In this document: positions 1-5,841 of the stretch, one piece after another
Layout: the number at the start of each line of letters is the position of its first letter
How positions within the stretch are numbered: the first letter of the stretch is position 1
Source of the DNA: Candidatus Omnitrophota bacterium
GTDB lineage: Bacteria; Omnitrophota; Gorgyraeia; Zapsychrales; Fredricksoniimonadaceae
NCBI GenBank assembly: GCA_016789035.1
Contig: JAEUSC010000365.1
Coordinates: forward strand, 1-6,586
Direction: 5' to 3'
DNA length: 6,586 nucleotides
The notes under the pieces: generated by a model
What the model was told of the DNA's origin: nothing
Database searches by the model: none
What the model saw: the letters and a program-made list of their open reading frames with translations, nothing else
Program-made: the position numbers and the translations under genes

Positions 1-327
1 CACCGTGTAGCGTCCGATTTCCGAGGAAGGAACAGACGCATCTTTCAGAATAGTTCCCGTCAATGACGGATTAGGGCGCCAGGCAATACTTTGCCGGAAA
101 CGATAGACCGCTTCCTCAATGCCGGATTCCGCACAGTAAAAAGAATTATGCGAGTTGATTCGCTGATCGGATTCCCGCAGCTGAACATTCATTCCCATAA
201 AGGCGGCCCCGATCATGATTCCCAGAAATAGTGTCACAATCACACTGCCTAATAGCGTAAAGCCGCTATGATTGAGACTAAACTGGCGAATATCTTTAAT
301 TGCGCGGAAAGATTTCCGTTGATGCAT
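1..327 (-). CDS. PilX/GspK-like minor prepilin, 3' end cut by window edge
   Basis: Found by translating the minus strand from 327 to the left edge: 109 codons with no stop, so the C-terminus lies outside the window. The ATG at 327 is preceded by GAGGAG (342-337) with 9-base spacing, and it overlaps the end of the upstream prepilin gene by 32 bases. The product has a basic leader of about 22 residues, then G-FTLLG and a hydrophobic helix (about residues 23-45), as in class III signal peptides cut by PilD-type peptidase. The usual Glu at mature position 5 is Gly here. Further on lies a YCAESGIEEA segment (about residues 64-73), which resembles the A-x-A/S-G-I/L-E-x-A signature of PilX_N and of many GspK-like pilins. 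PilX and GspK typically lack Glu5 and belong to the tip complex. The role as the third minor pilin (V-W-X or I-J-K order) is inferred from this motif and from position. Confidence 0.82.
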   Translation of the reverse strand, partial: MHQRKSFRAIKDIRQFSLNHSGFTLLGSVIVTLFLGIMIGAAFMGMNVQLRESDQRINSHNSFYCAESGIEEAVYRFRQSIAWRPNPSLTGTILKDASVPSSEIGRYTV

Positions 328-784
328 CAATACTGACTCCTCGTCCAAAAACATCGTCCCTTAATACAACATTGAGCGACAAAGATTTGCTCTTTTTCTC
401 AAAAAGCGAAAGCGTGTAATCCAGATTATGCGTAAGCGTTAGATTCTCTGACCCGCGAATCACATGGCATTCCTTGTTCGACAGAAAACTATAAGAGACC
501 AACAGATTTCCTTTTTTATCAAACATGCTAACATTTTTCTGGTCTGCCGAAACTGTCACCGTGGCCGCTTCGCGGGCGTCGATTGTGACCTGATCAATGA
601 TCTGATCCATATCCTGCCACATTCCTGCGCGGGTTGAATAATCTTCAAAGGCCTGCCAGTTTAGAATGAACACAGAATACACCACCGAAATCAAAATGCC
701 GATAATAATAAGCGAGGTCAAAACCTCAGGAAGCGAAAACCCCCGGCGTCCACGGAGCCATCGATGGGCCGTGATGTTCGACAC
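296..784 (-). CDS. PilW/GspJ-like minor prepilin
   Basis: A 162-residue protein with a typical type IV prepilin N-terminus: a basic leader of 15 residues ending RGRRG, then FSLPE with Phe at mature position +1 and Glu at +5, and a hydrophobic helix (about residues 16-38). The rest is a small soluble domain with alternating beta strands and a single cysteine; I recognise no other motif. I chose GTG 784 because AAGGAGG (800-794) sits 9 bases before it. GTG 790 is in frame, would add two residues and overlaps the upstream stop as GTGA, but lies only 3 bases from that site. Small size, the WQAFEDYSTRAGMWQDMDQII helix extension and a place between a large prepilin and a PilX-like gene suit a PilW/GspJ-type minor pilin of the tip complex. 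Prepilin identity is clear; the W/J assignment is inferred. Confidence 0.88.
   Translation of the reverse strand: MSNITAHRWLRGRRGFSLPEVLTSLIIIGILISVVYSVFILNWQAFEDYSTRAGMWQDMDQIIDQVTIDAREAATVTVSADQKNVSMFDKKGNLLVSYSFLSNKECHVIRGSENLTLTHNLDYTLSLFEKKSKSLSLNVVLRDDVFGRGVSIDASTEIFPRN
337..342 (-). promoter_or_regulatory. Shine-Dalgarno site of the PilX-like gene
   Basis: GAGGAG lies 9 bases before the ATG at 327, inside the coding sequence of the upstream prepilin. It fixes the start of the PilX-like gene even though this creates an unusually long 32-base gene overlap. Confidence 0.7.
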
Positions 785-786
785 AA

Positions 787-2901
787 TCACATACCTCCTT
801 TGGGAGACATGGAGATCGTAACATCTTTAGTCTCATTACGGGATAAGGTCAGTGTGACAGGGGTCGAATCCTCATAGGCCGAATGAGTCACTCGGATGGA
901 ATATTGGCGCGCCGTCTGATTAAATTTAGGGTTCCCTACAACTTCGGGAACTGGCCATGTTTCCAGAATATTATTGAAGGCATAAACACCGCCGGGTCCG
1001 CTGGAAAGAGTGGTATTCGTCGGACCGCTTACGGAAACCGCGGCGTTACTGATCGGCGTTGACGTTCCTTGACGCAAGACAGTAACGTTGATCCGGCCGA
1101 ACCCCTGGGGCCACAAACCCACATCGCCGACCGTATTCACGACATCGGCAGCAATCGCGATCGTCCCGGAATTCAAACGGGAATAAACAGAATTTCCGGC
1201 CGTTGAGAATGTGTAATAACCGGATTTGGACGCCGTCATCGTATAGGAATTGGCAATAATGCTGTAGGGAGGCGTAACACCAGCGGCACACTGATATAAA
1301 TACGCCCCGCCAGCATTCGTGGTTGCCGCCCTCGACAGATTCACGGAGACACTGCCCAATAAGCTTGTGGTTTTGGCATCACGGACAGAACCTCGGGCGT
1401 CACCGCATTTGCGAGTGATTAAAGCGGTCGCTAAAACCATATCTTGTGACGCAAGCGCGTTGCCCCGAAAAAGCGGCCCCGGACGGATTGTTCCTGTCAC
1501 TGTGGTGGTTGATGTAATGTCGCAGCAATTCTTAATCGGTGCAACCGCCGATGAGGACAATCGCAAATAATTAGCCGAAGAATTTGGAAATAATTCCTGC
1601 AATGCAGGAACAACGGCCGTATAAAATCCCGACGAATTCGCGGTGATGGGTGTCGTCTTTCCGGGCCAGGGATAATTGCCGCCATCATGCCAAAGAATAT
1701 TGATGGGAGCATTGGCAATAGGCTGCGCATTCTGATCTCGGATAAATCCTGTGATCGTCCTTACCGCCACGGGATTCAAAGGCACATTGACGGACTTGGT
1801 ATCCCCCGGCTTCACGCAAATGCGGTCAACCCCGGATGCCGAACTTCCATTCCATGGTTTGGAACAGCTCAAAGCGCCATTGTCTGCTACAACAGCAGAT
1901 GACCATCCTCGGGGATCCTGGGATTGCGGCGGCGAACAGGAAAATCCGCCGGCGTATCCCGACTTATACAAATCGCGTGTGGCCACAGTGAAACATTGCT
2001 GGTCCTCATCGGTAAATGAAATGGTAAATGTGTGGCTTCCTGCTGAGTCGACTTCCTCAAATAAAGATCCTTCTTTGTAGAGCCCGACCTTACCAAAAGG
2101 CGCACTGAACCCGGCAGGTGCTCCACTGGGATTAAAAACCACGTTGATCGTGGCATCCGGAACCGGTGTGAGCGGAAGATTTTCACGCGTTTCCTCATTA
2201 TTTTTGATATCCACCGAAGGCACATTATAATCCAAATAACCTTGCACGCGGGCCGTTAAATTCCAACTCCCTGTCTCCATCTGATATTGACCCGCAGGGT
2301 TCAAAAACGAGTAATTACTGTCCTTATTGTCAGAGGCCGCGGGAAAGACCGCTGCAGCCGATAATGTCGGCAATGTACGGGCAGGATTAATTCTTGTGGC
2401 TACAATATCGACTCCGGCCACCGGCTGCTTCGTATCTTTATTGTAGGCCAGACCGACCAGATTGCCCGGCAAGGTTGCCGAAGGCCGGGACAAATAAAGA
2501 ACCGAAGTCATTGATCTGTCTTTTCCGAAGTCTTTCCAATCAACGGTGATGGTAATTCGTTTGAGTTCCGTTGAACCGGATACCGACTGGACAATCATCG
2601 GCCGACGGGTAAATCCCGGGAATGCCTTTGTCGTATCCGGATCAAAGCCGCAGCTGTTGCCGGCACCAAACTGACACGTTCCTTGCCCGATATCATCAAA
2701 ATTATTTTTTACGGCCTGACGCACTTCTTCAATGCTTTTGCGCAGAAAATTCACACCGATAACGTTATTGCGGTTGACTTCATTGGCCTGCATCAGGGCG
2801 GAATTGGCGGAATAGGCGGCAGCACCGATGATGGTAATGACGATGGAACTGACGAGAAGTTCTATGAGTGAGAATCCGTTCTGGGACGGAAGATTTTTCA
2901 T
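787..2901 (-). CDS. Giant modular minor prepilin with carboxypeptidase-regulatory-like domains, candidate pilus-tip adhesin
   Basis: A 704-residue protein starting at ATG 2901, with GGAG 8 bases upstream. An in-frame GTG at 2934 would add 11 residues but has no ribosome site and would lengthen the leader. The leader MKNLPSQNG is followed by FSLIE (Glu at mature +5) and a hydrophobic helix (10-31), a clear type IV prepilin signature. Residues 32-140 look like the pilin globular part. From about 144 on come repeated beta domains of the CarboxypepD_reg/transthyretin-like type at about 144-246, 381-475, 498-596 and 602-698, each beginning like G-x-V/I-x-D-x-x-x-x-P-I-x-N/G-A-x-V and followed by an N/S-x-G-x-Y strand. 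A degenerate one lies at 250-375. Ten cysteines are present, including a vicinal pair (459-460), compatible with disulfides. Ordinary PilV/GspI pilins have about 120-200 residues, so this is a large C-terminal extension. The gene heads a three-gene prepilin block; PilV/GspI position and adhesin role are inferred. Confidence 0.9.
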   Translation of the reverse strand: MKNLPSQNGFSLIELLVSSIVITIIGAAAYSANSALMQANEVNRNNVIGVNFLRKSIEEVRQAVKNNFDDIGQGTCQFGAGNSCGFDPDTTKAFPGFTRRPMIVQSVSGSTELKRITITVDWKDFGKDRSMTSVLYLSRPSATLPGNLVGLAYNKDTKQPVAGVDIVATRINPARTLPTLSAAAVFPAASDNKDSNYSFLNPAGQYQMETGSWNLTARVQGYLDYNVPSVDIKNNEETRENLPLTPVPDATINVVFNPSGAPAGFSAPFGKVGLYKEGSLFEEVDSAGSHTFTISFTDEDQQCFTVATRDLYKSGYAGGFSCSPPQSQDPRGWSSAVVADNGALSCSKPWNGSSASGVDRICVKPGDTKSVNVPLNPVAVRTITGFIRDQNAQPIANAPINILWHDGGNYPWPGKTTPITANSSGFYTAVVPALQELFPNSSANYLRLSSSAVAPIKNCCDITSTTTVTGTIRPGPLFRGNALASQDMVLATALITRKCGDARGSVRDAKTTSLLGSVSVNLSRAATTNAGGAYLYQCAAGVTPPYSIIANSYTMTASKSGYYTFSTAGNSVYSRLNSGTIAIAADVVNTVGDVGLWPQGFGRINVTVLRQGTSTPISNAAVSVSGPTNTTLSSGPGGVYAFNNILETWPVPEVVGNPKFNQTARQYSIRVTHSAYEDSTPVTLTLSRNETKDVTISMSPKGGM
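794..800 (-). promoter_or_regulatory. Strong Shine-Dalgarno site deciding the PilW-like start
   Basis: AAGGAGG is nearly perfectly complementary to the 16S rRNA tail. It lies inside the last codons of the upstream prepilin, 9 bases from GTG 784 and only 3 from GTG 790, so 784 is the better start. Confidence 0.65.
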
Positions 2902-2909
2902 AATGAAAT

Positions 2910-2913
2910 CTCC
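2910..2913 (-). promoter_or_regulatory. Ribosome binding site of the giant prepilin
   Basis: GGAG (within TTGGAGA) lies 8 bases before ATG 2901. It supports this start over GTG 2934 and gives the short 9-residue leader normal for type IV prepilins. Confidence 0.6.
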
Positions 2914-2922
2914 AACGTCAAC

Positions 2923-2949
2923 ATTATAGCTCACCCGATCATTTTACAA
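2923..2949 (-). promoter_or_regulatory. Weak candidate sigma70-type promoter of the minor-pilin block
   Basis: A perfect -10 hexamer TATAAT (2928-2923) is preceded 15 bases upstream by TTGTAA (2949-2944), a four-of-six match to TTGACA. The spacing is shorter than the usual 17, and transcription would begin only a few bases before the ribosome site, leaving a very short leader. It is the only promoter-like motif in the gap, so it is offered as a weak candidate for separate expression of the three prepilins. Confidence 0.3.
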
Positions 2950-2968
2950 ACAATCATTTTCCTGGATT

Positions 2969-2998
2969 TTAGTAGAAAAAGTGATCGTCCTCTACTAA
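2969..2998. repeat. 8-bp perfect inverted repeat with 14-base spacer
   Basis: TTAGTAGA (2969-2976) and TCTACTAA (2991-2998) are perfect reverse complements. The arms are about 22 bases apart centre to centre, roughly two helical turns, so this could be a dimer binding site. It could equally be a second RNA hairpin beside the larger one at 3002-3041. It lies upstream of the candidate promoter. Function is unknown. Confidence 0.45.
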
Positions 2999-3001
2999 GC
3001 A

Positions 3002-3041
3002 CCAAATTGTGCCGGTCCTGCAAGGACAAGGCACAATTTGG
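3002..3041 (-). terminator. Strong hairpin after the secretin gene; possible terminator or attenuator
   Basis: CCAAATTGTGCC (3002-3013) pairs perfectly over 12 bp with GGCACAATTTGG (3030-3041). Inside, GTCCT (3015-3019) pairs with AGGAC (3023-3027) around a GCA loop, so the whole forms one long stem with a small internal bulge. It begins 21 bases after the secretin stop, where an end-of-operon structure is expected. On the minus strand no U-run follows directly (the nearest T5 is about 22 bases on), so it is not a textbook intrinsic terminator. It may act as a partial terminator, an attenuator, or an mRNA 3'-end stabiliser separating the assembly-complex genes from the prepilin genes. Confidence 0.5.
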
Positions 3042-3062
3042 GTTTGACCAAAAAACGAGTTC

Positions 3063-4727
3063 TTACAAATCTCCCTGAACGATTGTCGGAGTCACCGAGA
3101 TAATCAACTCCGTATCCGTAACAGTTTTCTTCTCATAGCTGAAAATGCCGCCAAGCATGGGGAGATTTCCCAACATCGGGACTTTAGAAAGATTCTTTTT
3201 ATCTTCCTGGTTTAAGATACCGCCAAGAACAAACGGTTTATTATTGCGAACACGAACATACGCTGTTGTCTGTCGCTTTTTGATCCAGGGATACTGATCA
3301 TCCGGACCGCGGAAGCTGAAGATATAGCTGACTTCAGGTTCGACTTTGATCACCACAAATTCGCCATCAATAATCGACGGTGTAATCTTCAAACGGATCC
3401 CCGGCTCTTCAAACCGAACTTCGGTTGTGGAGACACCGCCGGTGGTTGTAGTGATCGTATAAGGAATACGGTCGCCAACAAAGATTTCGGCTTCTTTATT
3501 ATTCATCGTGGAAACACGCGGACTCGAAAGAACCTTAGCTTTGTTGTGATTTTCAAGCATCTTGATTAATGTTGTGAAATTCAACGGGCTGCGTTCCAAA
3601 GAACCAAACTTAAAGATATTCTTTGTAGCATCGGCCGTATCGGGAATATCGATGGGTCTTCCGGATTCTTGAAAATCCACCTGCATGGAGTCCGACCAAT
3701 CAATTCCAAGATCTTTTAAAGCATCGCGGTTGACTTCAACGATCTTGGCCTCAAGTAAAACCTGCGGTTGAGGACGGTCGATCGATTTAATAACATTTTC
3801 AACCTTGGCAATTTCATTCGGCTGTCCGATGACAATCAAACTATTGATCTCTTCGCCGACATTGACAACTTTAATCAAATCGGCAACCATGGCCCTCGCT
3901 TCATCGGCCTTAATGTTGCGCAGTTTAATAACTTTCGAAGCAACGGTCTGCTCTTTAAGCTTGTCTTTGGTTGTCACAAAAACAGAATTCTCAATGCGCT
4001 GAAAACCTAAGTTGTGAGCGCTGGCAATCAGAATGAAAGCTTCTTTAAGGGTGACCTGCTTTAAATGTACATCAATGGTCAAACTCTTTAAAGCCGGGTC
4101 CAGCATAATGTTCATATTACCGGATGTTCCCAATGTCATAAAAAGATCATTTAAAGTCGCGGCATTAAAATCCAGATCAATTTTCTTGTCTCTTAAATCG
4201 TCTTTGATTAAGCCATCAATAATTTCTTCATCAGTTTGCGTTGCAAATGACTTTTCAACGGGAACTTCTTCAACCTTTTTAACGGCTTTCTTGGCTTCTT
4301 CAGCATCCATCAACTCAACATCTTTGGCTTCCCTGTAGGCTTTATCAATAACAAGCTCGTTTGTCACATCTTCGATCTTGGCATCTTTATTAGCGACTTC
4401 TTTGTCAATCCAATGTGTTTCTGGTTCTTCGGCCGGCATTACCGCATCGTTGGTTAAGTCAGCGGAAAGATCATCGTCAACCTTTGCATTCGAATTTGTC
4501 TCTGCGGGATCCAATGAAGACTCTGATTTGATATCCGGCATTTTTCCATCGGTGTCCGAAATATCGTCCATGTCACTGGTTAAATCCGGATCGGATTCAT
4601 TTAAGACGTCCTTGGTCTTATTCAAGTCCGGTTCGGCGGATTGCGCAAAGCACATGCTGCCGAGCGAACTTGAAAGAAAGATCGCGGTCACAATGAAAGT
4701 TAGTCGAAAAAGATTAAGCGTCTTCAT
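3063..4727 (-). CDS. pilQ: PilQ-type outer-membrane secretin, short form
   Basis: A 554-residue secretin, the outer-membrane ring through which the pilus leaves the cell. A Sec signal peptide covers residues 1-28 (cut after CFA). Residues about 30-175 form a strongly acidic, low-complexity linker. An N0/STN-like domain follows (about 181-254, DLDFNAATLNDLF...), then one N1/NolW-like domain (about 263-318, VIKLRNIKADEARAM). The secretin beta-domain (about 320-552) contains KVLSSPRVSTMNN, VGDRIPY and the family hallmark VPMLGNLPMLGGIF (526-539). The ATG at 4727 overlaps the pilP stop as ATGA and follows GAGGTGA (4740-4734) by 6 bases. Typical PilQ proteins exceed 700 residues and carry one or more peptidoglycan-binding AMIN domains; none is recognisable here. 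Being next to pilN, pilO and pilP favours PilQ over GspD, although the size is also close to MshL-type secretins. Confidence 0.94.
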   Translation of the reverse strand: MKTLNLFRLTFIVTAIFLSSSLGSMCFAQSAEPDLNKTKDVLNESDPDLTSDMDDISDTDGKMPDIKSESSLDPAETNSNAKVDDDLSADLTNDAVMPAEEPETHWIDKEVANKDAKIEDVTNELVIDKAYREAKDVELMDAEEAKKAVKKVEEVPVEKSFATQTDEEIIDGLIKDDLRDKKIDLDFNAATLNDLFMTLGTSGNMNIMLDPALKSLTIDVHLKQVTLKEAFILIASAHNLGFQRIENSVFVTTKDKLKEQTVASKVIKLRNIKADEARAMVADLIKVVNVGEEINSLIVIGQPNEIAKVENVIKSIDRPQPQVLLEAKIVEVNRDALKDLGIDWSDSMQVDFQESGRPIDIPDTADATKNIFKFGSLERSPLNFTTLIKMLENHNKAKVLSSPRVSTMNNKEAEIFVGDRIPYTITTTTGGVSTTEVRFEEPGIRLKITPSIIDGEFVVIKVEPEVSYIFSFRGPDDQYPWIKKRQTTAYVRVRNNKPFVLGGILNQEDKKNLSKVPMLGNLPMLGGIFSYEKKTVTDTELIISVTPTIVQGDL

Positions 4728-5215
4728 TTTTTGTCACCTCTGTTTAATTTGATCGTCTTATTGTCCTTTTGAAGCACAATATGGTCAGCATGAATTTCAG
4801 CCACGGACAACGACTTGATCATATCCCCGACCTTATAAACTTTGCTGACATTTTCTACACTGATTAACGCAAACGGCTGATCACCCATATTGATCAACCC
4901 CAAAAATTGAAGGTCTTTGAGAATCTGTTCATTAAGCGGAACATCGGCAGGCACAACAGCATTTTCGTTTGAACCAACCAAAAGCGGGGCAAAAGGGTCC
5001 CGCGTGACTTTTAAACTCAGATGCTTTGGCTTAAGAATAACTTTAGCCAATTCAACGTCTTTGACATTTTTATCTTCCACAACCGGAGCAGTTTCTACTA
5101 CGGGCTCTTTCTTATGGAAATTAAAATTGAAAATTCGTGACAGATCACTGACGTTGCATCCCGACAGCGCCGTCATTAAAATCACGGTCATAGAAGCTTG
5201 GAGTGCTGGTTTCAT
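4724..5215 (-). CDS. pilP: PilP, type IV pilus alignment-complex lipoprotein
   Basis: A 163-residue lipoprotein that in known systems connects the inner-membrane PilN/PilO pair to the secretin's periplasmic domains. The N-terminal hydrophobic stretch ends in the lipobox LSGC with the lipidated Cys at 20; Asn at +2 is not an inner-membrane retention signal of the Asp+2 kind. A variable, partly charged linker follows (about 21-66), then the family-typical RDPF (72-75). A small beta-sandwich (about 95-158) includes LQFLGLINMGDQPFALI and VYKVGDMI, the HR/GspC-like core. I start it at ATG 5215, which overlaps the pilO stop as ATGA and has GGAGGA (5230-5225) 9 bases upstream. A longer in-frame reading from 5269 would bury the lipobox 38 residues in, so it is rejected. 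It overlaps the secretin gene by 4 bases. Confidence 0.9.
   Translation of the reverse strand: MKPALQASMTVILMTALSGCNVSDLSRIFNFNFHKKEPVVETAPVVEDKNVKDVELAKVILKPKHLSLKVTRDPFAPLLVGSNENAVVPADVPLNEQILKDLQFLGLINMGDQPFALISVENVSKVYKVGDMIKSLSVAEIHADHIVLQKDNKTIKLNRGDKK
4734..4740 (-). promoter_or_regulatory. Shine-Dalgarno site of the secretin gene
   Basis: GAGGTGA lies 6 bases before ATG 4727, within the last codons of pilP. With the ATGA stop/start overlap it indicates translational coupling of secretin to its partner lipoprotein. Confidence 0.65.
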
Positions 5216-5841
5216 ATCCGCATTTCCTCCAAAGTTTTCAAACTGTAAATCTGCAAAGTAAATTGGCAATCCAACACAGGATATTCACTGGTCGTGTTGA
5301 TTTCCACATTCGTAATATTTAACAGCTGCTCATAGTCCTGGAGCTGATTAATAAACTCTACGAAGGAAGCAAAGGACCCTTTGACCTTGATTTGAATAGG
5401 CATTGCGGCCAGGGTCAACTCTGTTGCCATCTGCTGGCGTCGTTCTTCGGCCGCCACTTGAGCATCCAGACTCTTGTTGCGTTTTCTGACTTCCTCAACT
5501 TCCTGAGGAACCTGGACCTGATAAAAGCGCTGTGTTTTCATGTCGACAATACCCATGGAGGCTTTTTTGGCGTATTTAGAAATTTCATCCAGGAAGGCGG
5601 GCACGTCACGCTCTTGAAATAAAGACTTCTTAAAATCTTCCTGCTCTTTCTTATAATCTTCAATCGACTGTTTGATCATGGCAATTTCGGACCTTAAATT
5701 GGCCAGGCTTTGTTTCTCAGCCTCCCAATCCAGACGCGCGGCGCTGTAGTTGGAGTATAACCCGATCAAGAGTGCGACGAGCCCAATCAGGACCAACATA
5801 CAAATGGAGATTGCAATTCGTTTAATTGTTTGTTTTTTCAT
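5212..5841 (-). CDS. pilO: PilO, inner-membrane alignment-complex protein
   Basis: A 209-residue bitopic inner-membrane protein. A short basic cytoplasmic tail (MKKQTIKR) precedes one transmembrane helix (about 9-29). A periplasmic coiled coil (about 33-78) and a ferredoxin-like alpha/beta domain (about 80-208) follow. The stretch PIQIKVKGSFASFVEFINQLQDYEQLLNI (148-176) is the recognisable PilO core, where strand-helix-strand packing forms the dimer with PilN. Residues about 113-140 form a highly charged Glu/Arg/Gln-rich insert between two strands of the domain, which may extend as a helix. The start ATG 5841 lies inside the end of pilN (20-base overlap) and lacks a strong Shine-Dalgarno site, with only AAGTGA nearby, so its translation probably depends on pilN readthrough. 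PilO and PilN together set the spacing between inner membrane and PilP/secretin. Confidence 0.9.
   Translation of the reverse strand: MKKQTIKRIAISICMLVLIGLVALLIGLYSNYSAARLDWEAEKQSLANLRSEIAMIKQSIEDYKKEQEDFKKSLFQERDVPAFLDEISKYAKKASMGIVDMKTQRFYQVQVPQEVEEVRKRNKSLDAQVAAEERRQQMATELTLAAMPIQIKVKGSFASFVEFINQLQDYEQLLNITNVEINTTSEYPVLDCQFTLQIYSLKTLEEMRI
5225..5230 (-). promoter_or_regulatory. Shine-Dalgarno site deciding the pilP start
   Basis: GGAGGA lies 9 bases before ATG 5215 and within the end of pilO. It selects the start that puts the lipobox cysteine at residue 20. Confidence 0.65.

Noticed and set aside
1319..2080. Several open frames on both strands inside the giant prepilin gene
   Set aside because: They are alternate-frame shadows of a continuous 704-codon gene with clear domain repeats; none shows a domain or a good start.
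2902..2934. Longer start of the giant prepilin at GTG 2934
   Set aside because: No ribosome site precedes it, it would place a TATAAT inside the coding region, and it gives a 20-residue leader with acidic residues; ATG 2901 has GGAG at 8 bases.
3002..3041. Hairpin as a standard rho-independent terminator
   Set aside because: The stem is strong but neither strand has a T-run directly after it, so only a possible terminator or attenuator is claimed.
4378..4752. Plus-strand open frame of 124 codons opposite the secretin
   Set aside because: Ser/Leu-rich antisense shadow of the acidic linker and signal peptide; no ribosome site or recognisable domain, and the minus-strand frame is a clear secretin.
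5216..5269. Longer start of PilP at 5269
   Set aside because: It would put the lipobox far from the N-terminus and overlap pilO by 58 bases; ATG 5215 has a Shine-Dalgarno site and the ATGA overlap.
3063..5841. Type II secretion (GspC-GspD) reading of the cluster
   Set aside because: PilN-PilO-PilP-secretin order, the PilP lipobox with RDPF and the PilO fold match type IV pili; GspD secretins normally have N2/N3 domains and follow a bitopic GspC.
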